NCBI GenBank assembly: GCA_038501195.1
Contig: JBBPUQ010000008.1
Span: forward strand, 2,490,501-2,554,500
DNA length: 64,000 nucleotides
DNA from: Nemania diffusa
Lineage: Eukaryota > Ascomycota > Sordariomycetes > Xylariales > Xylariaceae
Direction of reading: 5' to 3'
Under the pieces are notes generated by a model, which was not told where the DNA came from, did not search any database, and saw nothing but the letters and a program-made list of their open reading frames with translations. Numbering within the stretch: the first letter of the stretch is position 1; each line of letters starts with the position of its first letter. The position numbers and the translations under genes are program-made. This document shows, piece after piece, positions 48,991 to 60,002 of the stretch.

Positions 48991-50166
48991 ATGGATCGGT
49001 ACCTAGGACAGCTATGGGCTGCACCCTCAATGATGAAACCCGAAGGCAAGAAACTGAAGAGGAAACTCCAAAAGATCGGGACTCAGCAGCAGCGGCCATA
49101 CTCAGTCAATTATAGCGACACTAAGATGGTGTCAGAGCACAAGCCACACAAGAGCTCTCTGCCCTTCCATCTATTCAGCAGCGTGAAGCCGAGCGCTCCT
49201 CCGCAACGGCCTTCCTTGCCACCACCCACAAACTCAGATGAAGGGAAATGGCTCGAGGACTTTCGGAAAAGCGGTTATCTCTACCGCGACAGCCGTCGTT
49301 CACGGCATCTCGACGCGGAAAAGACGTTAGAGCGCCCTGTTAGTATGGTGCCCGAGTTCGCCCATCTCGCTGCTACGCCAGTTCTGCCCCAAGAGAAGGC
49401 AACGGCATGCCCTCCCGTGAAAACCGGACCGCCTCAGATGACGAGGCGATACGCAAAAACGCCCGTATCACATATCGGGCAGTTGGAGACGCACCCGTTA
49501 TTACGTACGCAAGGCACGTCACAAGACGTCCCGACCATTGAGAGCATCGCCGAGTCTTACAGGGCGCTCCTAGAATCCCGCGCCTCTTTCCTGAACGATG
49601 CCACCAATGAGCATTCCTTAGAGAAGCACGATGAGTTCTTCACCCCCCAAGACCCCGCGCTCGTGCCACCGCCTCTGGAGCCCGTAGCAGAGCTGCCCGA
49701 GCCCTCGCTTACGCGGGGCAGGGGATCCCCGCGGTCCGACGACGGGACGCTGGTAGAGGAAGATCCAGCAGACTTCAAGCACGGGCACATCTCCTCGGCG
49801 CCGAGCTCTCCGTCCCGGACCAGCTACGAGACCGCATCGCCGGGTCTAGAACGGCGGGCAACCGCAGCCTCTGCCTCAAAAAGCCCTGATCTACAGACAT
49901 GTCTAGATCTCTTAACGAGGGAATTGTCCTCGGCGGTGCACAGCTCGCCCGCGCAGTCCAGTGCCGACACATCGGCTCTACAGGTATGGGTTATGATAGA
50001 GGCATATGAAAAACTACGTGACCAGGTCATTAAAACAAATGAGAGAGGTGACCAGGGCGATCCATTAAAGGCTGTATTCGATACGTGGCTACAGGCGCTA
50101 CATTCAGTGCACGACGGCATGACTGGAGATGATGGACAGCGCAGCGAGAGCGACTACGGAGAGTAG
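48991..50166 (+). CDS. Hypothetical protein, largely disordered
   Basis: A single exon encodes 391 residues. The ATG at 48991 (MDRYLGQLWAAPSMM) follows an AAG context and is preferred over upstream in-frame codons, which add a poor sequence. The protein is rich in Pro, Ser and charged residues, with low-complexity stretches (PSAPPQRPSLPPP, SSAPSSPSRTS). Short helical segments are IESIAESYRALLESRASFLND near residue 190 and the C-terminal QVWVMIEAYEKLRDQVIK near 330-350. There is no signal peptide, membrane helix or known enzyme motif. The two helices could be binding elements. I do not recognise the family. Codon use is ordinary, and the long intact frame supports a real gene. Confidence 0.75.
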   Translation: MDRYLGQLWAAPSMMKPEGKKLKRKLQKIGTQQQRPYSVNYSDTKMVSEHKPHKSSLPFHLFSSVKPSAPPQRPSLPPPTNSDEGKWLEDFRKSGYLYRDSRRSRHLDAEKTLERPVSMVPEFAHLAATPVLPQEKATACPPVKTGPPQMTRRYAKTPVSHIGQLETHPLLRTQGTSQDVPTIESIAESYRALLESRASFLNDATNEHSLEKHDEFFTPQDPALVPPPLEPVAELPEPSLTRGRGSPRSDDGTLVEEDPADFKHGHISSAPSSPSRTSYETASPGLERRATAASASKSPDLQTCLDLLTRELSSAVHSSPAQSSADTSALQVWVMIEAYEKLRDQVIKTNERGDQGDPLKAVFDTWLQALHSVHDGMTGDDGQRSESDYGE

Positions 50167-51846
50167 AGCACCGGAGATTGTATTAGATAACTAATGAATA
50201 ATTCTTAAGAAAGTTAATACTCGAGGTTTACCACTGCCATTTTCAATTTCCACAAGATTGCCTCTCCGTTTACCTTGATGCTTGCTTAGATAGATTCCAT
50301 TCTTGTTGGGGAATGGAATGGCTTCCCGTCAGTCCCGGTTGAAGGAGCGCCTCGGCTAGATAGATGGCCAGGGAGATGTTCGCTGCCCCTTCTATCTGCA
50401 TAGCCCCCACGAGGCAAGATGTTTAGCGATGCCTCAAGGTTACATTGTGAGCTTCTGCAGCTTAGACCCGGACGGTGTGGGTATGAAATGCCCACACACT
50501 CCTTCTATAATTATCCAGGTAAGACATCTCGAAGTGCAAGAGTTGCTGCATAACTCGTCACGATGAAGGCTCTGTAGCCCTACCAACTAGAAGCTCACCT
50601 GCATTACATACGCGTGGTTCGTAGGGTATTGGACGCAAGTAATACTTGGTTTAAAATACGACCCAATTAACAACGTGCTACAGTTTTTGCTACCCCTTGA
50701 ATTGACGGAATGCGAAAGGTGAACGCAAATATGCCCAACATAGTAATCGCGATGCGCGATGCGATGTAGGGGCGATGCAGGACCATAATTAGAAGACACA
50801 GAAGAAATATGCTGCTCAAGATATTCTGAATACGTCCAAATATAACCTTGGATCATCATGTGGGCTTCCTACAAAGTAAGTATCTACCTAGAAAGGATGT
50901 GCCAAAAGATGAACTTAAGACTGCAAGTTTTATTGTAGTATTTCTTACAGTACACAGTCGCCCTTGATCTAATCAGCTTTTTAGCTTCTAACGCGAATTA
51001 TTCAGCAGCAGCAGCACTTAAATAATTAAAGAAAAATATAATAAATAGCCCTTGTAATTACGCATCTATCAAACCTACTTGCACTTACTACGTCAATAGG
51101 TAGCTAAACAGGTATTTACCAGGCTTTTAGTATAAGCATATAGCTTATTATATATACGTTAGGTATGTAATATTCAGATAAGTTGGAAATAGCGACCCCG
51201 CCGTACAACCTCAGGAGCCAGAAATAGGGTTAAGGTTTCATTTCCAGCAGTCATCATTACTCTGTACCTAGACTTCTAGGTAGTCACACAGCAGTTACGC
51301 TCTGCGCAATACTTCCCGACCAAATGTGTTGACATATCGCGATGATCTGTCGGTCTGGTTTTCACACGCATTTCTCTCATTCTTAGGCAGATGGCCCCTT
51401 GAGGTCTTGGCCTATCTAGGGACAGGACACAGCCGTACCTCGGCGCAACCTAAGCTCCAGTGCTATCAGCTATAGATAGTGTAATTTCCTCGCGTGTTGC
51501 GAGCTTATCTGCCCCCTCGAATCATCAACAATGAGCCAGGGAAACCCGACAGCACCGGCGTCAAAGGCGACCAGGCGCGCCCAAAGCGCGAGGATGGGAC
51601 GATGAATCCTCAAGATCTACCCCGGTAGAGCGAGAGCGAAACATCAGCCTACTAGGAATGGCTATAGAAGCAAGTATTCCCTTGCTGTGGCGCGATGGTG
51701 TAATATTTACAGAACTACCATATTCAAATCCATCATAAAGTCTTAAGAGTCGTAGTCATAGTCATACAAGTCTCCAAATTGAACAAACACATAAAATCAA
51801 GAGTGTACAATAGTTTAAAAAATTCCCTCTATTAGTACATATGGAC
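50167..51846. other. Intergenic region
   Basis: No gene is supported. AT-rich DNA near 50930-51180 contains taggta words and runs of TATA. Short ORFs such as the minus-strand 50859-50587 have no protein-like features. Confidence 0.5.
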
Positions 51847-53253
51847 CTAGATCTTCTCGCCCTCTAGGATAGGCTTCGCTTCATCACTCTTCCACCAACT
51901 AACTCCCTCCTCGCCAGGGTATGTATACCTGTCCATACTCTCCGGCTTCATCTCCACGCTATAGCCAGGGCTCATAGGTGTTGTGTAGTACCCATCTTTG
52001 ACAGCTGAGGGGTGGAGGAAGTGTTCGTGCAGATGGTCTACGTATTCCAGCACGGAGAGCTTGCCGCTAACGACCACGTAGTCAATGGTGCTGAGATGTT
52101 GCGTGTACTCGGGTAGACCGACACCACCAGAGTGTGGCACGATGGGAACATTGTACTTCTTAGCCATGAGGAGCACCGCTAGAACTTCATTCACACCACC
52201 CATCCGGCACGCGTCGATCTGACACACGTCAATGGCGCCCGCCATGAGCAGCTGCTTGAACACGACGCGGTTCTGGCACATCTCGCCAGTAGCGACGCCG
52301 ACGCCGAGGGGCCGCAGCGCGTCGCGGATGGCCTTGTGGCCGAGGATGTCATCGGGCGATGTGGGCTCCTCGATGAACCAGGGCTTGAATTCCACGAGAT
52401 GTTTCATGTACTCGATGGCTTCGGGCACGCTCCAGACCTGGTTCGCGTCCACCATCAGGATGTTGCCACGGTCGTAGCCGATCACGTCGCGCGCAATGGT
52501 CAGTCGTCGCCTGTCTTCCTCGACGCTCCCGCCGACCTTCATTTTGAAGTGCTTGTATCCCTGGCTCAAGGTCTCGTTGAGCAGGCTCTTCATCTTATCC
52601 TCGCCATAGCCAAGCCAGCCAGCGCTCGTCGTGTACGCGGGCACGGCACGGCTCTGCAGGGCCTCTTGAAAGCGCGCGGCCTTGCCGTTCTCGCTCTCCT
52701 TAAGCAGCGCGATAGCCTCTTCAGGGGTAATGGCATCTGTGATATATCGGAAGTCGATGCACCGCACGAACTCCTCGGGTGTCATCTCGGAAACGATCTG
52801 CCAGACGGGCTTTCCGAGGGTCTTGGCCCACAGATCCCAGATGGCGTTGACGACGGCACCGAGTGCTAGGTGGATGACGCCCTTCTCAGGGCCGATCCAG
52901 CGCAGCTGTGAGTCGTTGACCAGGTACCGCCAGGTCTTTCCCCAGTCTGCTACTAGAGAGGAGAGGGTGCGTCCCTTCAGTCTGTCTCCAAGGTGATTGA
53001 TGGCTGCGCATACTATATCATTGCCGCGTCCAATTGTAAATGTCTAAGTTTGGTTATTAGGAAACATTGCAAGAGTGATTCAGTTAGTCAAGCTTACCAT
53101 TCCATGGCCTGTGTAGTCTGAGTCTGTCTCGAGGATGCAGTACGCGGAAGAGTAGTCTCCCGCAGCATTCATAGCATCGGAGCCTGTCTTGTCGAGAGAC
53201 GTAGGGAATCTAACGTCCCTAGTCCTCCATCCAGTGATAGTGATCTCAGGCAT
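51847..53253 (-). CDS. lgd1: L-galactonate dehydratase (enolase superfamily)
   Basis: Two exons, 53253-53098 and 53043-51847, give 450 residues, the normal length of fungal LGD1/GaaB. The enzyme removes water from L-galactonate to form 2-keto-3-deoxy-L-galactonate, the second step of the fungal D-galacturonate (pectin) pathway in the cytosol. Visible features are the capping-domain start MPEITITGWRTRDVRFPTSL and the catalytic Lys region YKHFKMKVGG. Metal-ligand segments are LMVDANQVW, WFIEEPTSPDD and ATGEMCQN, and the catalytic His is in IVPHSGGVGLPEYTQH. The sequence fits LGD1 better than bacterial fuconate dehydratases, which share the fold. No other pathway gene (reductase, aldolase, glyceraldehyde reductase) lies in the window. 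All catalytic residues are present. Confidence 0.93.
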
Positions 53254-55757
53254 TTTGAGGCTTCTCGAACTCAGAACCACTCTATTTGAGAAATTCAGGT
53301 ATAGAAAGAATACAGCAAGGGACAAAAGGTGAGAGAAGCCAGAAGACTGCACGGGGGAAGTGCTAGCCAAATAGAGAATTTGAATGGAAGGATCAAGACA
53401 CCATTGAAGAAACAAAGGGGGAGATTTCTTAAACTCTCCTCTCCGTCATTCAACTCCATCGTGTAATTAATACCACATTCCACTCTACAAATCCCCAAAC
53501 CCCTCGGTATCGTCGTCCTCCGTGGGGGGAATAGGTTAGTGGGTCCGTCCGATCATCACTCCGACAAGCTCCAAACCTGGCGTTCTGATTGATGGAAAAA
53601 TAGAGGGGAAATGCTACTCAGCTAGCCAGCCTAGAATACCCATTGAGAGAGTGAAGAACGCAGTATGCGTCTGGAATGATTGGAAACTCTTCAAGTCACG
53701 AACTGGACTATACGCACACTACGCATATGACTAGATCTTTGGTGGCTCGTGACTGCTAAAACCCTAATATTAGGATCAAAACGCGCTAGATATTATGTCC
53801 TTGCTTTTGGCGGAATAATAACTAAGTACCTACCGAGAGTCGTCAAACGGAGGAATAATTGTCAACATCTTTAGGCGATGTTCTGTCAGTATAGTCCAGC
53901 TAGGAAAGCTTACCCTCTTACTTGATCGTTAGGATTAAAAAGCTAATCAAGTAAAAATATATGAGTAATACTTCCGTGTCAGATTACTGCGCATCCCGAG
54001 TTAGGATTGTGGTCTCTTACGCGAAAAGCAAACTCGAGTCGGACACAATCGATCAATTGAAGTACAAGGTCTTTCTGACCCAGCTGTGCATAATTAAACA
54101 TTCCTCGACCTGAACTGTTGCTATTCGGGAGTAGTAATTACCTAGGCAGGCAAGATAGATATAGGTACAAGCCTAACACACGACTTCTGCTCGATAATAG
54201 GTTAGGGTCGAGCTCTTGCCATCATGTTAAAAATGTTTATCAACAGATCGAGCAAGTTCCTACCTACTTAGGTACCTACTCTTATTTCTGGACTCCAGCC
54301 GCTGCAGGTACAGAAGCAGGTACCCCGCGATCTAGCGCACTTGGCCACAACTAGCCGCGTATATCCGGCGGGCATATGTGCTGCAATAATTTTGGATTAT
54401 CTAGATCAGTCAGCATCACGTACCATTGCGACTCTTCTCCAGCCAATATACGTAAATTTCAGGGCTATTAAACTGTGCTTCGCCTCGTGTTAGCAAAGTA
54501 CGCAGCCACGCACCAAAGACGTGTGTTCGCTCGTACATTGATCGTCCGCTCGCAACTCCGCCTTTACTCGCCTTTAGGTCGCGCCTATCTACACTTGTCG
54601 CTTCACCAACTTATCTGTTGTTAATGCTGGAAAACGCAGAGCATAGCTCTGTTCGGCCTTGAATATACTATCTACAGTATGCACTGACAGTCCTAACAAG
54701 ATGAATCCAGGTCTTTCTACCTAAGCCGATATCGTGTAGCCCGCTCGCTCCTTTCTAGCTCAACCTAGCCCGATCGGATCCGATCCATCACCTTTGCAAA
54801 GCTCATAACCTTCCAGGCAATAAGACGTTAATAGAAAGCTAACTTGAACTAAAATTGGAAAGTCCTCGCACTCCTTAGATAAAGAGTTGCAAGACCGGTG
54901 GACCAGCGACATTATCTCTTACTCCCGAATGCTCATTCCCGATACCGAATTCACTCACATATCGTGCCACCTTCTCTAAATCAGCTCCTTTGGCTTTTTC
55001 GAAACCAAGATTCTTTTCGCAACAGACAGAGAAACAGTGTCTTTATCAAAAGCAACAGCAATCGACCCTAAATAGAGAAAGTAATGGCTAGAAATAACGT
55101 ATGATGGCTGGTGCGATACACGACTCCGAAAGCATAGAGAGTAAGATATGAGTTCAACCATCATACAACCAGTGCCATGAGCATAGTAACAGAGAGTCGG
55201 TAGGTAGAACTGCTGCACCGCAACGAGAAGTCAGCAGGGGCCTTCGTACTGAGTAATCAATCAATGTTGCTTAAATAAATGACCTATAAAAGCCTAGCCC
55301 CCTCCTTCCGTCTGAATCGAAGGCATATCTTTCCTGTATTAGATTATATTGCACGCCGTTTATGTTGGGTTTTACGGCCGCTTCCCCCCTCGACACACTC
55401 TCCATTTGCAACTTGATTCTCCCGCGGCGCATTTCCTTACATATTTTCGATCGCTACTGTGGTCGCATGTCACATATGAAGCTTACCCTTTCACGGTTGA
55501 AAAGATAGTCCTCGGGAGAGAAGAAGGAAAGGGTATCTATCTATCTTATAGGGCGCAATTCAACGATGTGCCAACATGCCTAACCCATCTAAGCTCTAGT
55601 GTAGCATCGATGCATTCAGTAGCTCTACCAGCAAGATAGAGGAACAGAGTAAATGCAGTATGCGAATGCCATCATGGGTATCTCGCAGTACAGCTCCTAA
55701 CTCTCGATTGTCCAGTTACTCGGGTATCTTGAGGTAAGCATGCTGTCATGTAACCTT
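53254..55757. other. Long intergenic region
   Basis: A 2.5-kb spacer with no supported gene. It carries the lgd1 promoter on the left and the 3' flank of the acidic-tailed gene on the right. A few short inverted words (gatcggatccgatcc near 54773-54787) are palindromic, but nothing larger is visible. Confidence 0.5.
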
Positions 55758-56834
55758 TTACTCCGTGTTCATGTCAACATCCTCGTCTTCGTCCGCCATT
55801 TCCACATCCTCATAATTCACATTAGTGACAGACTGCTCTTCCTCTTCCTCATCCTCATCCTCATCCTCATCCTCATCCTCATCCTCATCCTCCTCCTCCT
55901 TCTCCCAGTTATCCTCGTCTGTTTCCCATTCAAGTAGATCATCCTGGCCATGAGGGCCTTTGATCTGCGCGATGATACGGTCTTCCGCTTTGTCCGATTT
56001 TCTCATAATATTAGGTGCGCCGCGTATACTCAATGTGTACGGTATCAATAGGGAACTAGGTTTGCCATCCTCCCAGTCTTCCATAAACCAAATTCTCCTG
56101 GGGAATGTGAGGTCCCTGTAGATCCGAAGCAGGACTTGGAGAATCTGACCTGCTACCCAGCGCTTTGTGGCAGATGATGTGACCTTGCTTTTGGTGGGTG
56201 CCTCTGGGTTTATGGCTGGTGCTGTATCTAGCTGAGCTAGTTCGCCGGTATCTACCATCAACGGCCCATTTCCTGCCGCGCCCGCATCTTCGTGGTCCGC
56301 TCTATGGTCGAAAAGGGGGGGGTTGAATGAGATAAAGATCGCGATATAGTTCCCGTGGAGTCCGATGCGAGCGTCGAATACGATCTTGTACCCGGTTACG
56401 AAAGCCCATCTACAAGCGTGATCAAGAGCCATTTTCAGGGCCTTGAGCTGGTCTCCTCGCGTTCTAAGCTTGCGAACTTTCCGGCGAATCCCTTCGAGCA
56501 TTATTTCCTCGGCAGCAACTACGATATATATAATTAGTGACCGGTACGCGTAGAGTGGTGTGAAAAGTATTTAGATGAGACTCGTTAAACATAACTGTCT
56601 CCTAAGCAAGGCGAAGACCTCCAGGCATCACTTACAGAGGTCCGCCTGAAGTCCAGCGGCAATAGCCTCTCTAGGGACCGCGGCGAAGGAGTTCGCCATG
56701 CGGCTGGTATTAGGAGTCTCGGGAAAAGTACTGGAGACAGATTGCTGGATGAGTCCTCTGGCACCCAGCCTGGACTTCTCGGAGATGGGTTTAGGTTTTA
56801 GAATTACCAACTTCTTCAAAGGGTGTTCCGCCAT
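55758..56834 (-). CDS. Hypothetical protein with acidic low-complexity tail
   Basis: Two exons, 56834-56636 and 56518-55758 (phase 1, GTAAGT donor), give 319 residues. The N-terminus (MAEHPLKKLVILKPKPISEK) is basic. The middle is alpha/beta-like (EEIMLEGIRRKVRKLRTRG, CRWAFVTGYKIVFDARIG, RWVAGQILQVLLRIYRDLTF, RRIWFMEDWEDGKPSS). The last 50 residues are almost entirely Glu/Asp, encoded by a TCATCC-type hexanucleotide repeat on the plus strand. No enzyme motif, signal peptide or membrane segment is seen. I do not recognise the family. The acidic tail suggests interaction with basic proteins such as histones, but that is speculation. Splicing is supported by uninterrupted frame and GT-AG ends. 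Confidence 0.6.
55847..55899. repeat. TCATCC/TCC microsatellite inside a coding region
   Basis: About eight near-perfect copies of tcatcc followed by tcc triplets. On the minus strand it encodes the alternating Glu-Asp tail of the hypothetical protein at 55758-56834. The unit length is a multiple of three, so copy-number change would lengthen the tail without shifting frame. Confidence 0.85.
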
Positions 56835-57286
56835 ACATGAGCTAACAACCGATAGGAGGTTTCTAGGGCATTCCCTAGATGTGAGAAGAAGTCAGGTGAG
56901 TGTTCAAGTCAAAGATATGCTTCAACTATGCAACGATATGATGAATCAGGATGTGGGCAGAAGGGTTCCAGTATCTACCTCGTGGATAAGCACAACGTAT
57001 TGATGTGGTATAGGTCAGGCTCCTACATACTCGTTAGCTGCTTTGAAATGTAGCTCCTTCGTGTTTTGACAGATATAGAGCTTCACAATCAGGAATTATC
57101 AAGAAAAAGAGGTATGTATGTATGTTGGGCTGCTTACTTCTCAAGTGTATTCTTGACCACAAGGTGTTCAAAGTTGAAGGTGTTGCAGAGAAGCAAAAAT
57201 TGTACTCAATCTTGTTTGTAGATAGGTTAGAAATTATTTAACAGCAATACCAAGTGTGTTTTGGGCCTGGTATGTCCTGAGAAATC
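56835..57286. other. Intergenic region
   Basis: Presumed promoter of the acidic-tailed gene on the minus strand. No gene or RNA is recognisable. Confidence 0.5.
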
Positions 57287-57379
57287 CACCTAAACGACGA
57301 TGTATGTGTCACCTAAACGACGATACATGTGCCCACCTAGACAACAATGGATGTGTCCACCAAGACGACAATGTATGTG
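57287..57379. repeat. Four-copy degenerate tandem repeat of about 23 bp
   Basis: Four adjacent units share the core cacctaRacgacRatRYatgtg, each 23-24 bp, with a few substitutions that are mostly transitions. It lies in AT-rich spacer DNA about 0.5 kb from the tRNA. No protein frame runs through it, so it looks like a small minisatellite. Confidence 0.75.
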
Positions 57380-57863
57380 ATTAACAGCATTGTATATTGT
57401 CGGTTAACATCAAGATTAGCAGAAAACAAACAGAATTGCCTCGCAACAATAGAATTTATACGTTTCAAGTACCTTGTTGTATCACTAGATAATTAGTTGT
57501 TAAAAAGGTATCTTGTTACTTCAACTATACAAAGCATATATTCATTGCAAGGAAATTTAGAGAACTGGCATAGTTGCCAATAATCCAACGTTGCTTAACT
57601 TTGTATATCACAACTTATACATAGCTACTTCTGGATACACGGTTAAGTTACTCCAAGGGAAGTTGCAGGTTTTACTTTGTTCCACGCGGTATAAACAACC
57701 ATTACTGATTATATAAGTATCATTGAAACATTGCAACACTACATCTAATGGCAATAGTTAAGTAATTAATGAATTACTGAAAAAAAAAAAAAAAAAAAAA
57801 AAGGAGAGAGTTATTTCAGTGGGTTTAAAAGGGGGGAAAATTTCAAAAAATTAATTCAATTGA
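57380..57863. other. AT-rich spacer with a 23-nt poly-A tract
   Basis: AT-rich DNA with no gene. A run of 23 A occupies 57780-57802. On the minus strand, a T6 run at 57850-57845 lies about 14 bases beyond the tRNA 3' end and would serve as a Pol III terminator. Confidence 0.6.
57845..57850 (-). terminator. Pol III terminator of the tRNA gene
   Basis: Six consecutive T residues on the minus strand closely follow the tRNA 3' end, the normal RNA polymerase III stop signal. Confidence 0.65.
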
Positions 57864-57956
57864 TGCCCCCATCCCGGATCGAACGAGAGACCTTGTCATA
57901 TCCTTGCAATTGTGTGATCATACAAGTGACACGCGCTACCACTACGCCATAGGGGC
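57864..57956 (-). tRNA. tRNA-Thr(TGT) with a 21-nt intron
   Basis: The minus strand folds as a cloverleaf. The acceptor stem GCCCCTA pairs with TGGGGGC (seven pairs with one G-T), followed by discriminator A. The D arm is GGCGTAGTGGTAGCGC, which includes the A box. The anticodon stem TGTCA pairs with TGACA, and the T arm TCTCGTTCGATCCGGGA contains the B box. The anticodon loop is interrupted one base after the anticodon TGT (57924-57922) by a 21-nt intron (about 57920-57900), the standard position for nuclear tRNA introns. A loop starting CT before TGT gives the required U33. No CCA is encoded, as expected for eukaryotes. Reading GTA (Tyr) would need a shifted loop and breaks the stem. Confidence 0.85.
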
Positions 57957-58563
57957 TACTGTTTGCTGACCAATTGATGGAGATCAACTATGCTCTTAGT
58001 GTATATAACGTGCTTAGCCTGGGAGATGAGCTACCTAGCGTAGTGCTATTTAAACAAGACAGATCTTATCTTTGATCGCTGCCTACAAGGTAACTAACTT
58101 CACACTTAGCAGGCCGTTTGTGGATTAATGCCGATCTAGCTAGGCAAAATGCATCATCAATTCTAACGTTGACAAGCTATCGTCGCAAACCTAGGTTAGC
58201 ACTCTCTAGCAAGGCCAAAATCCACCTATAGCACTGATCAAGTCACCTTCCACAATTTGGAGCCTAGAACTCTATCTCTACTCGTTCTGATTAGGAGGTA
58301 TACCCACAGCATGGTATATCCACAGCATCCGAAGGCGATAAGTCACGTGGGCGGTTGTACGGAGACGCATGCCGTGCTACCTGGGGTACGTACTGGGTCT
58401 CCTGGGGCGCGATACCGGTGTAAGAGCCAGCGGTCAACTCGACTACAAAGGGACAGCTTGTAGAGAAACATCAGCTCGAATGGGTAATTATTTGTTATGT
58501 CGTGAGGTAAGAGAGGTGAATTGAATACTCAGGTTACTCGTTCATAAGTTCATATTCAACACA
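57957..58563. other. Intergenic region upstream of the FAD oxidase gene
   Basis: Contains upstream DNA of the tRNA (-) and the promoter of the FAD oxidase (+). A short ORF at 58257-58463 has no recognisable features. Confidence 0.5.
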
Positions 58564-60002
58564 ATGTCATCAGGCAAGGATTCTTATATCATCGTCGGAG
58601 CAGGCGTCTTTGGCGTGTCAACAGCCTACTATCTCATCAAGAAATATCCCAATGCATCGGTGACTCTTGTTGACCGAGATGCCTACGACGCCGAGAGCCG
58701 CGTAGCTGCCTCGTGGGACTGGAATAAGGTGGTGCGGGCAGACTACGACGACATCATATACTGCAAGCTCGCACTCGAGGCGCAAGACATCTTCAAATCC
58801 GATCCATTATGGCAGCCGTATTTCCACCAGACTGGCCTTATATGGACATGTCGCGACGATTATGGACGAGTTGTCATCGATAACTACAGGCGTCTCGGAC
58901 GAAAGGCAGATATCAAGGTTGTGTCTATCGAAGAAGCGCGCAAGCTATACGGCGGGCTATTCGATAGTGCCGACTACACCGGCGTCAAGGAGGTGCTCAT
59001 CAACCCGACCGGTGGATGGGGCGCCGCCGGGGATTCTCTCCGCGCTATTACTCGCGAAATTCTGAAATTAGGCGTCAAATACGAGGTAGCCGAGGTTGCG
59101 ACATTGCTCCTGAGTAAGGATGGGCAATGTTCTGGTATTAAGACAGCAAAAGGGAAGGTATTGAAGGCAACACATACTATTGTCTCCGCTGGGGCGTACA
59201 CACCAACATTGTTGGAGTACAGCGCTGTGAACAGTGGGCTGCCCAATATTGCAGCCGGGTTCCGGCTTGTTGCGGGTGGCATCACTACAGGAATGGCTAA
59301 ATTAGACGACGAGTCACATGCGATATATGGCTCTATGCCTGTTGCCTTCCAAGGGTATACTGCCAAACAAGGTAGGAGTGCCTGACCAGATACCTTACAT
59401 TACATAAAAATCTAATCATGAGAACAGGTCCCTTCATTGGCTCTCTGCCGCCGACTCCTGGAGACCGTGAGATGAAGTGGTGGGGTCCGACAATCTTCAA
59501 GAACACTAGGGAAGTGTTACCTGGTCACTATGTCTCCTCGCCACCTCCAAAGCCAGACTACGCTCAGTGGGAGGTCTCTTCAAGGCTGAAGGACGACATA
59601 AAGCATGCAAACAAGGTGTTCTACGGAAAGAAGACTGCGCATTGGACACTGCAAAAGCACCGTATCTGCTGGTGAGCTCCGTAGTTCCGTAAGGATGGAT
59701 GAGTAGCTGACTAACCATAACCATGGAATAGGGACGCCTTTACGACAAGCGGAGACTTCATCGTCTCGCCACACGCTGCTTCAAAAGGCCTGTACATTGC
59801 AACTGGTGGCTCATTTCACGGTTACAAGTTCTTCCCTGTGATCGGGAAGTACGTCGTTCAGATGCTGGAAGGCCAGTTGTCTCCTGAGTTGACGGCGAAA
59901 TGGGCTTGGGATAGACAACGCCCAGATCCTGCGCTTTCGCCAGACTTCCCCAGGTTCGAAATGAAGGATTTAATAGACCCAGTAAGGACTTCAAAGCTAT
60001 AA
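58564..60002 (+). CDS. FAD-dependent amine oxidase (sarcosine / fructosyl-amino-acid oxidase family)
   Basis: Three exons, 58564-59371, 59428-59671 and 59732-60002, give 440 residues, matching monomeric sarcosine oxidases and amadoriases. These flavoenzymes oxidise secondary amines such as sarcosine, saccharopine, pipecolate or fructosyl-amino acids, releasing H2O2. The N-terminal dinucleotide fold is YIIVGAGVFGVSTAYYL (GxGxxG at residues 12-17), followed by LVDRD. The segment RVAASWDWNKVVRADY is typical for the flavin-contacting loop. The C-terminal KHRICWDAFTTSGDFIVSPH and LYIATGGSFHGYKFFPVIGKY match the family, and the Cys of RICWDA is a candidate for covalent FAD attachment. There is no signal peptide, and the C-terminal ...TSKL resembles a peroxisomal SKL-type tripeptide: the last three residues are S-K-L. 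Its neighbour is a Rieske oxygenase in the same orientation. The substrate cannot be fixed from sequence. Confidence 0.9.

Noticed and set aside
57287..57379. CRISPR-like array
   Set aside because: The units are contiguous with no unique spacers, and the organism is a fungus; it is a tandem minisatellite.
57864..57956. tRNA-Tyr(GTA) reading of the tRNA gene
   Set aside because: Placing GTA as anticodon shifts the loop and breaks the TGTCA/TGACA stem; TGT with U33 fits.
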